This document shows positions 1 through 12,689 of a DNA stretch of 64,000 nucleotides, piece by piece. Under the pieces are notes generated by a model. It saw only the letters and a list, made by a program, of their open reading frames with translations. It made no database searches and was not told where the DNA came from. Position numbers and translations under genes: made by a program. This DNA is from Aptenodytes patagonicus (lineage: Eukaryota > Chordata > Aves > Sphenisciformes > Spheniscidae), in the NCBI RefSeq assembly GCF_965638725.1, contig NC_134949.1:120775794-120839793 (forward strand). The letters are read 5' to 3'. Each line of letters opens with the position of its first letter. The stretch's first letter is position 1.

Positions 1-250
1 GGCGCGCCCCGGGGACCGAGCCGGGCTTCTTCAAAGGGAAGGGTAAACCTGTGCGCCTCGGGCCCTGCCGGCGCCGAGCGTCACCCGAGAAACCACCCGC
101 TTCGTCCCCGCGCCCCTCCCCTGCTTCGTTCCGGGCGCGAGGCCGGAGGCGGTCTGCAAATCGAGTGGGCGCGTCCGTAAAGGACGCGCCCTGCGCCCTG
201 CTTGAGGTTGTACGGCTTCTGTGCTACGGGGGGTGGTCTGCGCTGTAATA
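1..250. promoter_or_regulatory. CpG island edge, gene unknown
   Basis: The first 250 bases are GC- and CpG-rich, then composition drops abruptly to AT-rich intergenic DNA. This looks like the right flank of a CpG-island promoter cut by the window edge. No coding exon with a recognisable product is visible. It could belong to a non-coding RNA or to a gene outside the window. Confidence 0.5.
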
Positions 251-823
251 ATTAGCCTCCTTGGCCTTTAAAGCCATTAATTTGCAAAGAAAAGTGTCTT
301 TGCTGACACAAATTCTACAGACGTTAACTTACGTGGCTAAAGGATTCTAGGGCGTCTTTCTACTCAAACTCCTGGCTTCTTGTTTGTTCGCTTTTGGGGG
401 GAAAAGGAAGTTCAGTCAGATCCAAGTTTAACAGTTAAGACCTCTGACACCATGAAGCATTCATGTCTGATTTCAGTCACGGGTTTTGTGTTGTTTCTTT
501 GTTTTTCCAGAACTGCCAGTTCAAACAGCTGCGGAAAGGATTATCCTATCGCTTATTTTTCTTCCTGTTCGCTTCTGTATCTGGAACTGTGACGGAGTTC
601 TTAGCGCTAGGAAAGGCAACTCTGGTTTATACACCGTCACCAGGTGTATAAACATCACATCCTTAGCACAGCACAGGCAGAGAAGGAAAAATGGTCTTCG
701 GGAATGAACGCTAACATCAGCATTAACTAGAAAAAACCTCATCTTCTGATTATAACTCCATACGTGGCTATTTGTAAGGTCTTAGGCAAATCACATCTTC
801 TCTCTGCCTCGTAATCTCCGTCT

Positions 824-867
824 ATAAGCTGTAGCTAAGTGCGAGATAAGCTGTAGCTAAGTGCAAG
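824..867. repeat. 22-bp tandem duplication
   Basis: Two adjacent 22-bp copies (824-845 and 846-867) differ at one base. Each contains the core AGCTGTAGCTAAGTGC. Probably a local slippage duplication. Confidence 0.8.
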
Positions 868-1351
868 AGTTGACTATGTGACAGGTGGGTAGGGAAAAAT
901 AACCGATGAGCAAAAACCTCCCCGCTCATTTTATACCTTCATGAAAGCATTGTTCTGATTTGCACCATCTCCAGTGAAAGGAGAATGAATGGTACTTTGT
1001 AGAATTACATCAAGGCAAAATATTGTATTTGGCATTTAAATTCCAAGTTGATAGCTGTTTTAGAAATGCCTGAACCGGGTAGTCAGTGCCAAACGCTACA
1101 CTTCTCGTATTCTGCAATATTCTTCAATAATTGCTTCAAGACTCACACAGAGAAAACAGCGCACGATGAAGGCTGTTACTAACCCTTCAGTCAAAGTCGT
1201 ATCATTTGTCTGTCTGATTTTTTAAAGTTTCAAAGCTGGTTTTGCTTTGTTTTCCGTTGTAGGAGTTCTTGGTGCGAAGCACCACTTACATATTCGCCAC
1301 AGCTCCTGAGGTTTGTAGGTGGGCTATGTAAGTAATAACAGTCAAGGTGCA

Positions 1352-1452
1352 GTAAATTTCCTGAGGATTAATGACCGGCTGGGAGGAGATGAAGGTCAGC
1401 AGCACAGCCAAGGATCATTAACCCAAGCTGGTCATTAATCTCAAGAACTTAC
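1352..1452. repeat. Imperfect inverted repeat, about 28-bp arms
   Basis: The left arm (1352-1380) and right arm (1426-1452) are reverse complements apart from a few substitutions and two single-base indels. Both contain ATTAATGACC or its complement. About 45 bp separate the arms. It may be a degenerate palindromic transposon or a hairpin-forming conserved element; neither is established. Confidence 0.7.
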
Positions 1453-4269
1453 CTCGTGCCAAGGTCGGTATCGTTATTTTAAGCTGGAAGTGAAAAAACC
1501 ATGGCCATATGAATTTTTATTTGATAGGTTTAAGTGTAACATCTAACGTATTTTAGAAAAAAATTAATTTTGTTTGGCAGAATTGCATTAGCTAATCAGC
1601 CCACCAGCCCACCTTTCAGTGTTTGATTAGTTTTGCTTTCTTTAACATATGTACTGGACTATGACAGGCAGAAAGGATTTAGAACATTTTTCTTCCATGT
1701 ACAATTGCTGTGGACCTATTAAATAGTGGCCTTGTTTATGTATCTATTTACAAGTTCTGATTTTCAACCCAAATTTTATCTCCCAGAGTTTACTGACATC
1801 TCTCATAAAATATTCATTTGACTGAACATCTGTTCAAGTTATTAGAGTTTTGAAAGTGATGTTTCAAAAGACTGTTGTTTGTAAAGTGAGGGTATTATAG
1901 AGAACTAGAGGGCGCCTACAATTTCAGGAGCACTTACTCCCTTTAGAAAGCAGTACTCCCTTCAGAAGAAAAATAAAATGGCAATTTTGATATCCAACGA
2001 ATATTCACATTCGCATTTATGGTCATCTAGTATTTAAATTGACACTGCCAATTAATCCTTTCTGTAGCTATTCATCCTGTTTCTATGTCAGTACACATAT
2101 GCTGGGCTTAAAAGACTTTAGATTCGCCCTGATGAGGAAGGGTCCAGCCATCAGCTCAGCGGCATGCTTTACGAGGGCAGACTCCCCCCCGCACTCTCCT
2201 GAAATAAGTCTCCAAAAAACAGGTGCTGCCAGTCCTTGTGTCTAGGCACCGAAGGTGCCCCAGGAGATCCAACGTCCCCCAACTCTTCCGGCACATTCCA
2301 ATTTACCATTGGTACAGGTGACAGCTGAAGAAAACACGTACAGACTCAGGAAAAGGAAAACAAACTGCAATTTATCTTACACGATACAAGAAATAGATCT
2401 TTCTAAAGCAAGTAACGTTTTCCTTGTTTCAATGTGGAGCTTGCCTTCTGTTTTACAACGTTTCTTTTTGCTAGGAAATTTGTCCCGGCAGTTCCTCCTC
2501 TACGTCTCAGCCTTTGCAGCTTTAAATCTCCACTCTTTTATTTCCCTCTCTGCTCCCAGCTGGGGATTTGCTGCTGAAAGGGACCGAATGGATCTTTGAG
2601 TTCAGTCCTCCAAGCTTGCATGCAGCTGTGCAATGGACGCAGATCTACAGAGCTTTGACTACGTTTGACCCAACTCACCACAGATCACAGAATATCTTCC
2701 AACATTTCTTACAAACTTTAGCTCTAAGAGACCAAAGCGAGAGTGTAATGTGCTACACAAAGAGCGCAGGAGCAACAAGGATCCATTGCAGCAATTTTAC
2801 TTGCTCGGCTGTATCCTGCTTCCAGCTGAGGTCAATCTGCAACGCTTTAGAGCATGGCTCACCAACCAGGCACCCTGAAGATTTTAGTACAATTCTAAAT
2901 CACCTCATTTATTCTTACTGACATATGTTATGTCTCTGCTTGTAACATATTTTGAGTACTTCTTTTTAAAATATATTAACAGGTGTGCATGTGAAAAGCG
3001 GACAGCTTAAGGAGGTTGTTGTTGCTGGACAAGGACCCAATTTGAGTGTAGTCCAATGAAAATTTTACATTATGTAGCCTTACAAGCCAAAAAATAGAGT
3101 TCCCCAAATCTCACATTCTGACTGTAGATCAGCCTAACTCAGCCAGAAAGAAGCTAATCTTCAGGCTCCTTCCCACAATATATTTGGTTTCTTCTTTCAG
3201 TCATGCTTTTTTGTATCCTCTTCTACTTTTCCCTAAAAAAACCTAGGAAACATTTTTAAAGAGAAGTCTTGATGTAAAGTTATTTGAAAACCTGCATAAC
3301 CCATGAAATACAGGATTGCTTCATTATTGATTAAGTGCTAGCAAATGTTTGTTGCTATGGAAAGCCATAGCAAATGTGGACTCCCACCCACAGCCCTTAG
3401 CATTTAGACAGACTATTTTGGTGGCGGTCTTATCTTAACTGTCTTGTAGTGTGACAAAGTCCTTCATTATGGGCCAAATTTTGCTATTCTTTTTTTGACT
3501 GAACAACGTATGGTTTCAGAAACGATTCTACTAAAATAGCCTCACGTGAATACCTATGACCTGAACTTTTACAGTGTATACTCATCAATCATCTACAATA
3601 TATACAGCTATAGACAACATATATATTTCGCATAACATCAGTGCGTTTTTCCTAAGTCTGTCAAGATGCTTTATTTATATAACTCTCAAGAAAATCTTTC
3701 CTCTGAGGTGCCTGACGACATATTCCATCCAGTACCTACTAAGCTTGCTACATCAACATCCAGCGTTCTGGTAGACAGCTGCCTAACCCCCCCGCTTTTG
3801 AAGCATGACTGTAATGGAGTATCAAATGTCATTGTGAAAGACATTTCAAGGTTGTTTTGAAAGGAAAATCCTTTCCAGTATCTCTTATTAGATTTTCATA
3901 CTAAAATACACACAGGGAAAACTGCCACCCCAAACATAATTACATGCAGATTTTGTTTAGTTTCTTAATAGTCACACTTTCCTTTACCGACTATAGGAAC
4001 ACATTAAAATTGTCCAGGAAATAGTATAGATAAGAACATGCTGGCCAAACGTTCCTGATATATCCAAACAAAAAGAGAAAGAGAGACATAACATTGACAA
4101 ATGCAAGAACCACAGCCTGCCTAATCGAGTATCGGTGTCGGTGCAATCAGTATCGGCAGTGTCGGCCAGAACACGGTACACAAAATCTTCTACAGGGTGG
4201 GTGGGCGGGTGTTCTCCCTGACATTTTTACATGTCACGGGAGTATAATAAAGGGCTCCCAGGCAAGTTT

Positions 4270-4565
4270 TCAAATGACAGCCGGGAGGACCAGCTCTCTG
4301 GTGGAAGGACAAGAAGAAACGGACACAAGCTGAAACAAGAGAGGTTCAGGCTGGATATAAAGAAAAAGATTCTCGCCCCGAGGACAGTCAAGCAGTGGAA
4401 CCAGTGAGGTTCGGCAGGCTCCGTCGTTGGAGCGTTTCAAGACTTGCCTGGAGAAAGCCCTGAGCAGCCTGGTCTGATCCCAGAGATGGCCCTGCTTTGG
4501 GCAGGGAGGTGGACCAGAGACCTCCTGAAGCCCCTTCCTGCCCGAGTGACTCTTTGATCCTGTAA
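4270..4565 (+). mobile_element. CR1 LINE 3' end (5'-truncated)
   Basis: The stretch follows the familiar avian CR1 tail in order: a gain of the 'ggttcaggctggatat' type, a central part with 'gagcgtttcaagacttgcc' and 'ctgagcagcctggtct', then 'ggccctgctttgggcaggg', 'agacctcctgaagcccctt' and an ending resembling the CR1 terminal octamers (gactctttgatcctgt). Divergence is substantial, so it is an old, dead copy. The boundaries are approximate. CR1 dominates avian interspersed repeats and typically survives as short 3' fragments like this. Confidence 0.85.
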
Positions 4566-7500
4566 TTAGAGGCCTTTTAATAGAAATAGTAAGATAAAAA
4601 AAAATCAGCTCAAACCTTCTCACAATGTTTGGTTGTTCTTAGGGAACAGTCCTTAAAGATGACTCGGTTCAAACTGAATCACTTTGCTTAGAGAGTTTCT
4701 CCTGGTACTCCTGGTGTAACCTGCTTCAGCGAGTCAACAGAAAATGACCTTTTTTCTACTAACGACTCTCAGTAGTCACTCCTAATGTAGAGTTAAAACT
4801 AGAATTAAAACTAAGTGCATAATGTTTGAATAACCTGACCGTTTAATAAATCTTACTCTAAATGCCCATTTGTGGACAGCTGCTTTTTATTTGAAGCAAA
4901 GGCATTGGTGTCTTTTATTGCCTGTTCCTTAAATAAATTGCTTCAAACTGTTGGCTTCATTTACATATTTTGAAAATCAGTTCTATTACTTAATTATATA
5001 CTGTGGAAAAAAATATATTGCTTGCCTTTAAGTTTTATGGGTTCCTGAGAACTCAATGTTTCAGTTTCTTCAGTTCACACAATGTAGTTTTCAGCATTCA
5101 CTGCTTTAAAAGCTTCAATCACATTTTATTCTTACTCTTCCCTTCTCTAGCATCTAATCTATTCTCCAGAAAGACAGTCCTTCCCTGGCTTCAACAGCTT
5201 TCCATCATCCATTTATGAGCTTCTTTACAAAACCAATACACAATAAATATGATTATATGCATGTAAAAATATATATATGCATCATCATGTAACATATGTA
5301 TATACAATATCATTTTTACATGCCATTATATATATGTATGATTATAATATTTCCAATTTTATTTTCTTTCCTATTCTAACCTAAGCTATTCCTATGCTAT
5401 CTGTTGCATGTTAAACGGATTTTCACTGATTTTCCATGACAGCGATCGATTTTCTGAAGAGTGACAACAAATTTACTCTGAAATGTATATGGACAATTAT
5501 AATTGTTCTGTCCAGTTTTTCTACCTTCCGTTTATGAACACTAGAGTAGCTATGACTCTGCTGAAGTGAATAAAGTTATAATAATTTAAAATAGGTAAAG
5601 ATTTAATCTGCTATATTTATACCTACTCAGATGCCTACGATAAGACAAGATTGGTGTTTATTATCGTTTTCTCTAACACTGACTAATTTAAATAACCGAC
5701 TGACTGTAGTGTTGCTGCTTCTCTGTACAGTCCTGTACAATGTCATAACTATTTCAGGTAATTTGAGCGATTTGTCAACCTGTTTTTATCCTCGAAATTG
5801 AGCACATATCCTTCGATTTCCTTGTTAAACCTTCTCTAAGCCAAAAAGGAAGGTATTATCTCTGGCTAGCTCATAGACTTCACTGTTCGATCAAACGAGG
5901 AGAGAAAGATGTAGCAACCACAGAACCTTCTGGAAGAGATGCAGGAAAAACCGTCCCTCTTGGGATAACTTCTGATTTATTCAGTCACTTCTGCTTAGCT
6001 GTTCAGTAAGTTCTGTTTCACTCCAGTTCCAGTGGACTGACACATATAGAAATTATCCGTTATTCATGTAATGAAAACGTCAGTTCAGCCCGAGTTCTGA
6101 AACAGGAGAGATTTTTCGTCCTTTTTAGAATGTGTTTGCTGAACATGTATCCGAGATTTTTTTCTATTGTATACAGCCTTGGGAGAAATGCCCTTCTAGC
6201 CAGTATGTTTTTCTCCTGTGTCACATTGCTCCCTGCAGATACATACATTTCATTAATAATGTAATTAAAACCCAATGAAAGTCTCTGTACTATGTATGCA
6301 TATATTCCAAACAGCTATTTCTTTGGTAAATTCCTTGACATGATCCTACTGAGCCTGACTGCACTGCAATTTTGCTATTTGTAAGAGATCCCAAATCAAC
6401 CCCTTACATCTTCCTGTAGGTGATGGTTCTAGCGAAAACGTACAAGGAATACAGCTACATTTTAGACTATCACGAGTGCTGCTGACAGACTAACACGGTG
6501 ATTAGAGTAATCCACATTATTTTTAACCTTTTTAAAAAGGACTCCCGATCTTTTATAATTGTCAAGAAGGAATTGCCTTGTGACTGCACATCATTTTCCT
6601 GTTTTCTTTCTCTCTGAATTCTCCATTCGGAGTCTTTGGACACAAAATAAGAAAGCACACTCAAAACTAGCAGTCATGATAGAGACTTCTCTTCAGTATT
6701 TGGGCAGGCAGGAAGTAAGGGAGTCTCTTATCTTGCTGGTTTGTTTGTCAGAAACCAATGCAATAAAACATTTTTTAGCCTTATTTACCTCTAAAAACGA
6801 ACAGTTTAAAATGGCAAGAAAAAGTAGAAATGCCCTGAAAATAGCTGAAGGAGCCAATCTGCCTGCAGGCACATTGTTGTAGGTTCTTGGGGAAATCAGA
6901 CATCATTCCTACCCACTGAAGGAGGCAATGTTGGTAACCCAGTTATAAAAGAAGGCTCTGCTACAACTCTGCTGCTTGAGGCGTGTGGTTTAAGATGTAA
7001 ATGAAAACCAAAGGACTTGATCATTTCTGACTGAAAAATCCCAATTCCATTTTTTTGCATTAGCAGTAGGTTTTTCCTAGATTTCTGGCCTACATCCAGT
7101 TAAAACAACTATATATGACTACTTACCTAAAAATTCTCTTTCTGCTCAGTTGATTATGGTATTATTCATTTTCTCTCCTGAAGTGTTGAAATACTTTCGT
7201 ACACTATTAAAAAGTTCCTTGCCTTCTCCCTGAGGTAGCTGCATTTCAATGATGAGTGATATAACTCCTTCAATAGAATAGTTTGTAATTGGTTTGTGAA
7301 GTTTAATATGCACTCTGGGACCTTTTCAGGAAGGGCTATAAACAAGTATCTGTCATTCTTACTCTCTAATATGTCATCCCTGGACCTTTCCTTAGCAGGT
7401 CTAAAAATTCCACAGCTGTGATTAAATATTACCATGCCACAGTGTATTGAAGCAATGTCATGATGTAAGGGCAAGAATTTTCATCAGTCAGTAGGGAAGC

Positions 7501-7849
7501 AAGGGAGCGAAAAAAGATTCAATCTATTCATCTTAGAAATACACAAGAAAGAACAGTGTGTAAAAACCAGCATTGACTCATCCGAGTATCTATGGAGAAC
7601 GGGGAGTCGAAAAGTTTTACTGGAGTACTGACTCCAAGGTTTGGCTTTTGGTATGGTTAGGGAACTCAGTAATACGATTACAAAGGAAAATGTAATTGGG
7701 AAATGTGACACTTGGAAAAAGAAGTTAATTATCCAAGGACTAGAAATGCGTAATGTCCGAGTGTTCCTCACATCAACAGTAGCACAGTTCTTTGCTTAAT
7801 AGTCAGGGAAGCAGTAAAAAGATGGTACTACTTGTGACTTTGCTAAGTA
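4566..7849. other. Intergenic, no gene recognised
   Basis: AT-rich DNA without recognisable exons. The only structure I note is an AT-rich palindromic patch around 5259-5323, whose 12-bp arms (5259-5270 and 5312-5323) are exact reverse complements. Confidence 0.55.
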
Positions 7850-9440
7850 ATGAGTATGTTACTTCAAGGATGTCAAGGGAAATAACCTTACATGACTGAC
7901 CATAGAATAATAACTAAACAAAGGATAAACAAAACTAGGTCTGTAACTAAAACCTACTAGTCTAAAATGACAAGCTTTAATAATTAAGAGAATAATTGAA
8001 TGAAATAAATCAAACTATGGAAGGGATTTCAGGATGTGAATGTGAAAGAGGTCTTAATTCAGGTCAAAAGGGGATGAAACCATTTGATCGTGGTTAAAGG
8101 TGGAAGCATGGGAATGAATGCGTGCAGGAACAGGCTTCAGACCTAATTGGTTAAATAACCATCTCAAGCAAGATATTATGAATATGCAGAGTGTCAAAAA
8201 GTAATAGAAAAAAAGACTGATCCGTAAAAAAGTTATGTCTTAGAAGCTAGGAAATAAAATGTAGAATAAGAATTGTTAAAATCAACCTGAAATAGTCTTA
8301 ATGAAGATATTAAAACACAGAGCAAAAAGTTTTGCATGTGTGTTCAAAAAGACAAGAAGGAAAGCAGCAGGACCTCTGTACCGTTAAGCTGGGATAACGA
8401 TTAGAAACAACAGGCGGATGACGATTTTGGCCATGATGGCAAAGGCAGTACATCTTGCTACACTACTGCAGCGTCTGTCGCCATTTTTAAACAAGAAAAA
8501 TGAAGCACAGTGAATCTACTTAGACTCCCATGCAGCTTTTGATGTGATGTTACGTGGAAAAGTATGAACTAAGCTGGAGATGATGGAATTGGCAGAGGAA
8601 ACATGAGGTGAACGAGAAACTGAATAAAGGTTAGATAGTCATACATCATACTGAAAAGGAACAGTATCAGGTTAAAAGTAAGTCACTAATGGTGACTTCC
8701 TGAAAGATCCATCTTGGGGCTGATTTTACTTAGTGTTTTTATCAATATCCTTGACATCACTCTGATGACAACATGCAGTCAGGAGACATCAGACGGGGGA
8801 AAAAAATGACCAGAACATGAGCAACAGGCATGCAAAGTGGACCAGTAAAAACAATAAAACGCTACAGAATTCTCACTTTGTAGCCAGTTGTTTGGAAACC
8901 ATTGAGGAAAAACTGAGGAAAAACAGCTGATCACAAAATGGGAAAATGCTAACATGATCCTGGGACGTACCAGGAAAGTTCCAGGAGAGATAATGAAGCT
9001 AGTAAATTCTGCAAAGCATCAGTAAGGTGTCACCTGGAGTATTTTGTACAAGTCACATTCAGGGTGAAGTCAGACTTGAATCCATACGCAGAAAGTCTAT
9101 AAAAGTGGTAAGAGAAATGAAAAGAATGTCTTATGACAGGAAACTTTTAAGAGCACATCTTATTTAGTCAGGCAAAAGAAAGGCTGATGAGAGCCTTCCT
9201 TTGTCTACAAATCCGTCAGGCAAAAACTATGAAAAGAACCGCTTAAGCTTACATACTTGCTAGAAGAGTGAGTATAAAACCTATCACCACCGCATTTAGG
9301 CTGGGAATTACAAGGTTGCTAATAATTAGAGCACTAATTGTTATAATAGCTTTTCATCAGAAATATTGATGGCAAGAAACCTAGCTGCTTTTAGGAAGAT
9401 ACCTGCTCAGTTTATGATGTGGTTGCCTGCTGTGCTACAT
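7850..9440 (+). mobile_element. Ancient CR1/L3-type LINE ORF2 fragment
   Basis: This stretch can be read against the 3' half of an amniote CR1 reverse-transcriptase ORF in order. Near 8513 it has the 'cttagact..catgcagcttttgatgtg' part (Asp-Phe-x-Lys-Ala-Phe-Asp region of CR1). Near 8700 it has 'gatccatcttggggctgatttta' followed by a 'tttatcaatatccttgacat' equivalent. Near 9035 it has 'acctggagtattttgtacaa', and near 9180 'aggctgatgagagccttcctttgtctacaa'. The frame is broken throughout. Divergence is high, so the ends are uncertain; the core 8480-9330 is the most secure part. Confidence 0.6.
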
Positions 9441-10258
9441 AGGTAAAGAGATTTCTTCCAGGCCTCTTTTAGCAGTTCTGTCCTTGCAGTGATTGTGGTA
9501 GCTCCACTTCCTCAGATGCACCCAAACAGGAGTATTCACGGGTCCAGCACAGGCCTACATCTCTGCCGGGACGCGGAGGGCCAGACACAGCCATGAAATG
9601 TTTGAGAAGTCTACGGTGGAGACCTCTGAGGGCTGACAGGCAGCTAGGAAGTTACGGGTTAAGCATCGCTGTATGAGAGGAACGGCACCGAATTCCAAAT
9701 GGGATGGAGCCATACAGCTTAGTTAGTGTAAACAAATGGTTATGATTCCTGTCAAGAACAATTTTTCATCTCCACAAAGCCTAGTTTAATAACATGGCAC
9801 AGGCACCACTGAAAACAGGAGTATTACCTTTCCAACAATTTCCCAACATTGAAATAGAATCTGTTTTGGCAAAAACAGTACAGCTGTCTACCAAGAAAAA
9901 CATTTTAGGTAGTTATATAAGCAATAAATGTTTTATAAAATTCACCCAGAAGGACTTACAAGTATTAAAAAAACCCCAACAATAATTAACCAGATTTCGT
10001 AAAGTATGAAACAGCCAAAAATAACAACCAGTACAGCTGAAGATGGTGAAGTCATTTCTTCTACTGCACTCCAAAGCCCGACCACCTGTAGAGATTAAAA
10101 AATGTATCCAAATAATTAGTTTTCCTAATATGGACACAGTGCAAAATTCTGTCACTTAACGTGACTTCATTTTACCAAATTAATAGAATTTTATGCAAAC
10201 TTAGTATGTTTTACAAGTACTTGTTCCTGATTTGTACTGATTTGTGTGTACCGATTTT

Positions 10259-10293
10259 TTCCCAATGATTTTGCAGAAGCAAATCATTGGGAA
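10259..10293. repeat. Near-perfect hairpin, 15-16 bp arms
   Basis: TTCCCAATGATTTTGC and GCAAATCATTGGGAA are reverse complements with one extra T, around a four-base AGAA loop. The stem stops abruptly, so it is too short for a normal pre-miRNA. Confidence 0.85.
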
Positions 10294-10708
10294 GATGGAT
10301 GAAATGAAGGAGTATCTACTGGGTTTCCTTTTGCAGTAAAAAAATGGTATTGTCTCCAGCCAGGCTCCTGCTCACTACTGCCCCCTGAAGCAGCCCATCT
10401 TGCTCCACCGATGATGGAGGTAATTTAGGAAGAGCAGACATTGTTAACCTGTGTCAGAACCCGCCATTCTGACACAAAAGTGATAATCCTACTCTGCATC
10501 AGCCACGGGATTTCCAGTAAAGGAAACCATTAGTATCTTCTCACAGGCTAAGAGCTCGTTTAGTCTATATGCAGACACCATGCTGAAAGACAGAATAACT
10601 CCTGTCAGACCAGGGTCAGGAAAGAGCATGGCAAGGACACAGATTAGGAGGCAACAATGGTTAATTTTGTCAGCGAAATGAAGGTTGAGATGGGTTATGA
10701 CAACACTT

Positions 10709-10760
10709 CATATAATAATTATATTATTATTATAATTATTATTATAATTATAATAATTTG
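10709..10760. repeat. AT-only palindromic low-complexity tract
   Basis: Fifty-odd bases made of interleaved ATT and AAT units that read nearly the same on both strands, hence cruciform-prone. Likely slippage-derived. Confidence 0.8.
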
Positions 10761-12689
10761 AATAAATTCAAAGAAAATAACTTTTTAAACTAAAAGGTAA
10801 CACTCGTACAAGACCAGGTCCATGAATAAATTTACTCTGGAAACTGAAGTTTTCTGAACCTCTGAGTTTCTAAAATTGCTTTACATGCTAGACGGTGGAG
10901 CAAGGAACCTAAACTGTTTTGAGGTAAAGCTTGATGGTTTCATTTCTGTGATCCTTGAGTTAAAATCTCCCCTTTGGATCTCTGATTATTAATCTCTGGA
11001 TATCTGATTGCATTGACTTATCCCAAAAGACTGGACATAAAGGACACCTGCTTACTACTGGTTGATCATAATTCTTTGCAGGTATTTCTGGTATATTAAT
11101 TATGATTCTCCATAATTTCTGTTGGCTACTTGAAAAGGCATTGGCTTTGAGGCTAAAGAGTAGCATGTTGATTTTACTTGGAAACGTTGAAGGTGGGCCT
11201 TACAGCTAAAGGCAGCCGGAAGGCAGGATGCACTAATACTGAATTTTCAGCCAAGTCTTCCAGATACCTGGCTGGTGAGCTGGGGTCCAGCACTTAGGTC
11301 AGGTAACACCCGTCACCACATCTGCAGTGGGAATGGCGTTGTCCCCTGCTGTAAGAGTCACGGAGATTCAGCATTTGCTGATCTTTTTTTTGTCGGTAGC
11401 GTGCAGGCATAGTCCTTTCTCTAAGAATTTACCCAAACGAACTTGTTACCGCAAGGACCAAGTATATTGATGACACCTTTTTTTCCTCACATGGGTATGT
11501 GGAATAGCTGTTCTATGAACTTTCAGGACAAAGTACCTATTTCACAGTTCTTTGCAATGCAAGGTAAAGGGTGAGACACCCCCGCATGAAGCAGGAACTC
11601 CCTTTCTGTGTTTTCCTATATTCCTATGCAAAGCTGACCTACGGTGGATACAGAAATGAACAGAATAAACCTGGCTTCAAAATGAGTTAGCTGCATTTAT
11701 GAACTATGAGCTGCTCAAAAATCAAGTTGTTCTTCTGCGGGAATGGAAGATATCCCCTGTTTTACAGAGGCTGTTTGCAGTTGCAAGTGAAAAATGGAAA
11801 TTGGTTCTCTTTCCCTAGTTCCAGAGCCAAAAATGGAGGCTAGCAAACAAGACACACCTCAACCCTTAAATGTACTTAAGGCAACAAAGATTAATCTACT
11901 GGATTAGTCATGTTCTTTTTTTTTTTTTCCCTTCTTTTCCCAGAACTGATGTTCCTTGAAATTACTATAACATTTTAAGATTCTGGCCTGTTTATCAGCA
12001 TCACCCTTTTCCTTCATTGACCTAGACACTTATCTCACTCTCAGAATTTGAGCGTTCCGTGCATTAATAATTGAACACGGACATTTCATGGGAATTAGAG
12101 CTCGTACCCCTCTCTCCCCTGCTTTTGATCAGAATTTGTTTGCTCATTTCTGTTTTGTTGTGCAGAGCAGATCTTTCTGATCTTCTGATCATCTGATCTT
12201 TCTGGTCTTCTGAAAGATCATCTGATCTTTCCTCTGGCATTTCCCCTCAATTCCCCGTTTTGCAGAGCTTCATTTTGATTTGAATTTGGGAGTTCATTGG
12301 CTTGGACCTAAGGATGCTGTCAAGCGTCGCTGGCAAAGAATCGCAGAAACATTTTCTTTCATAACTGGAAAAAAGGGCCTCATTTGAGTATCGATGTCAG
12401 TCTTTCCCCTGTGTGCTTCGCTGTAGAACTGCCACACAGAAACCTCCTCAGCACCTCTTTCGTTCGGCTTCCTGCTAACTTCCCGTGCAGAGGTGGTACT
12501 TCTCACGACGGAAAAGCAATTAATTTGGGAAGCTGACACAAAAGCAATCGGCAAGAGCAGCAGGTCCCTTTCACGTCCATCTTCAGGGACGGCCAGGTGG
12601 GGGTCTGTGGCGATCGCTCCGCTCACCTAAACTGACCTTTCCTGACTAGCCAAGATCCGTCATGCCGATCGCTTAGATCAGCTCGATGA

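Larger units (their letters stand above)
251..4269. other. Intergenic, no gene recognised
   Basis: AT-rich sequence with no exon or RNA gene that I recognise. It contains a 22-bp tandem duplication at 824-867 and an imperfect inverted repeat at 1352-1452, listed separately. Longer open frames at 2255-2921 have no recognisable homology or splice context. Confidence 0.6.

Noticed and set aside
2255-2921. Overlapping open frames of 114 and 117 codons in intergenic DNA
   Set aside because: No recognisable protein family, no splice or promoter context, and composition like the surrounding non-coding DNA.
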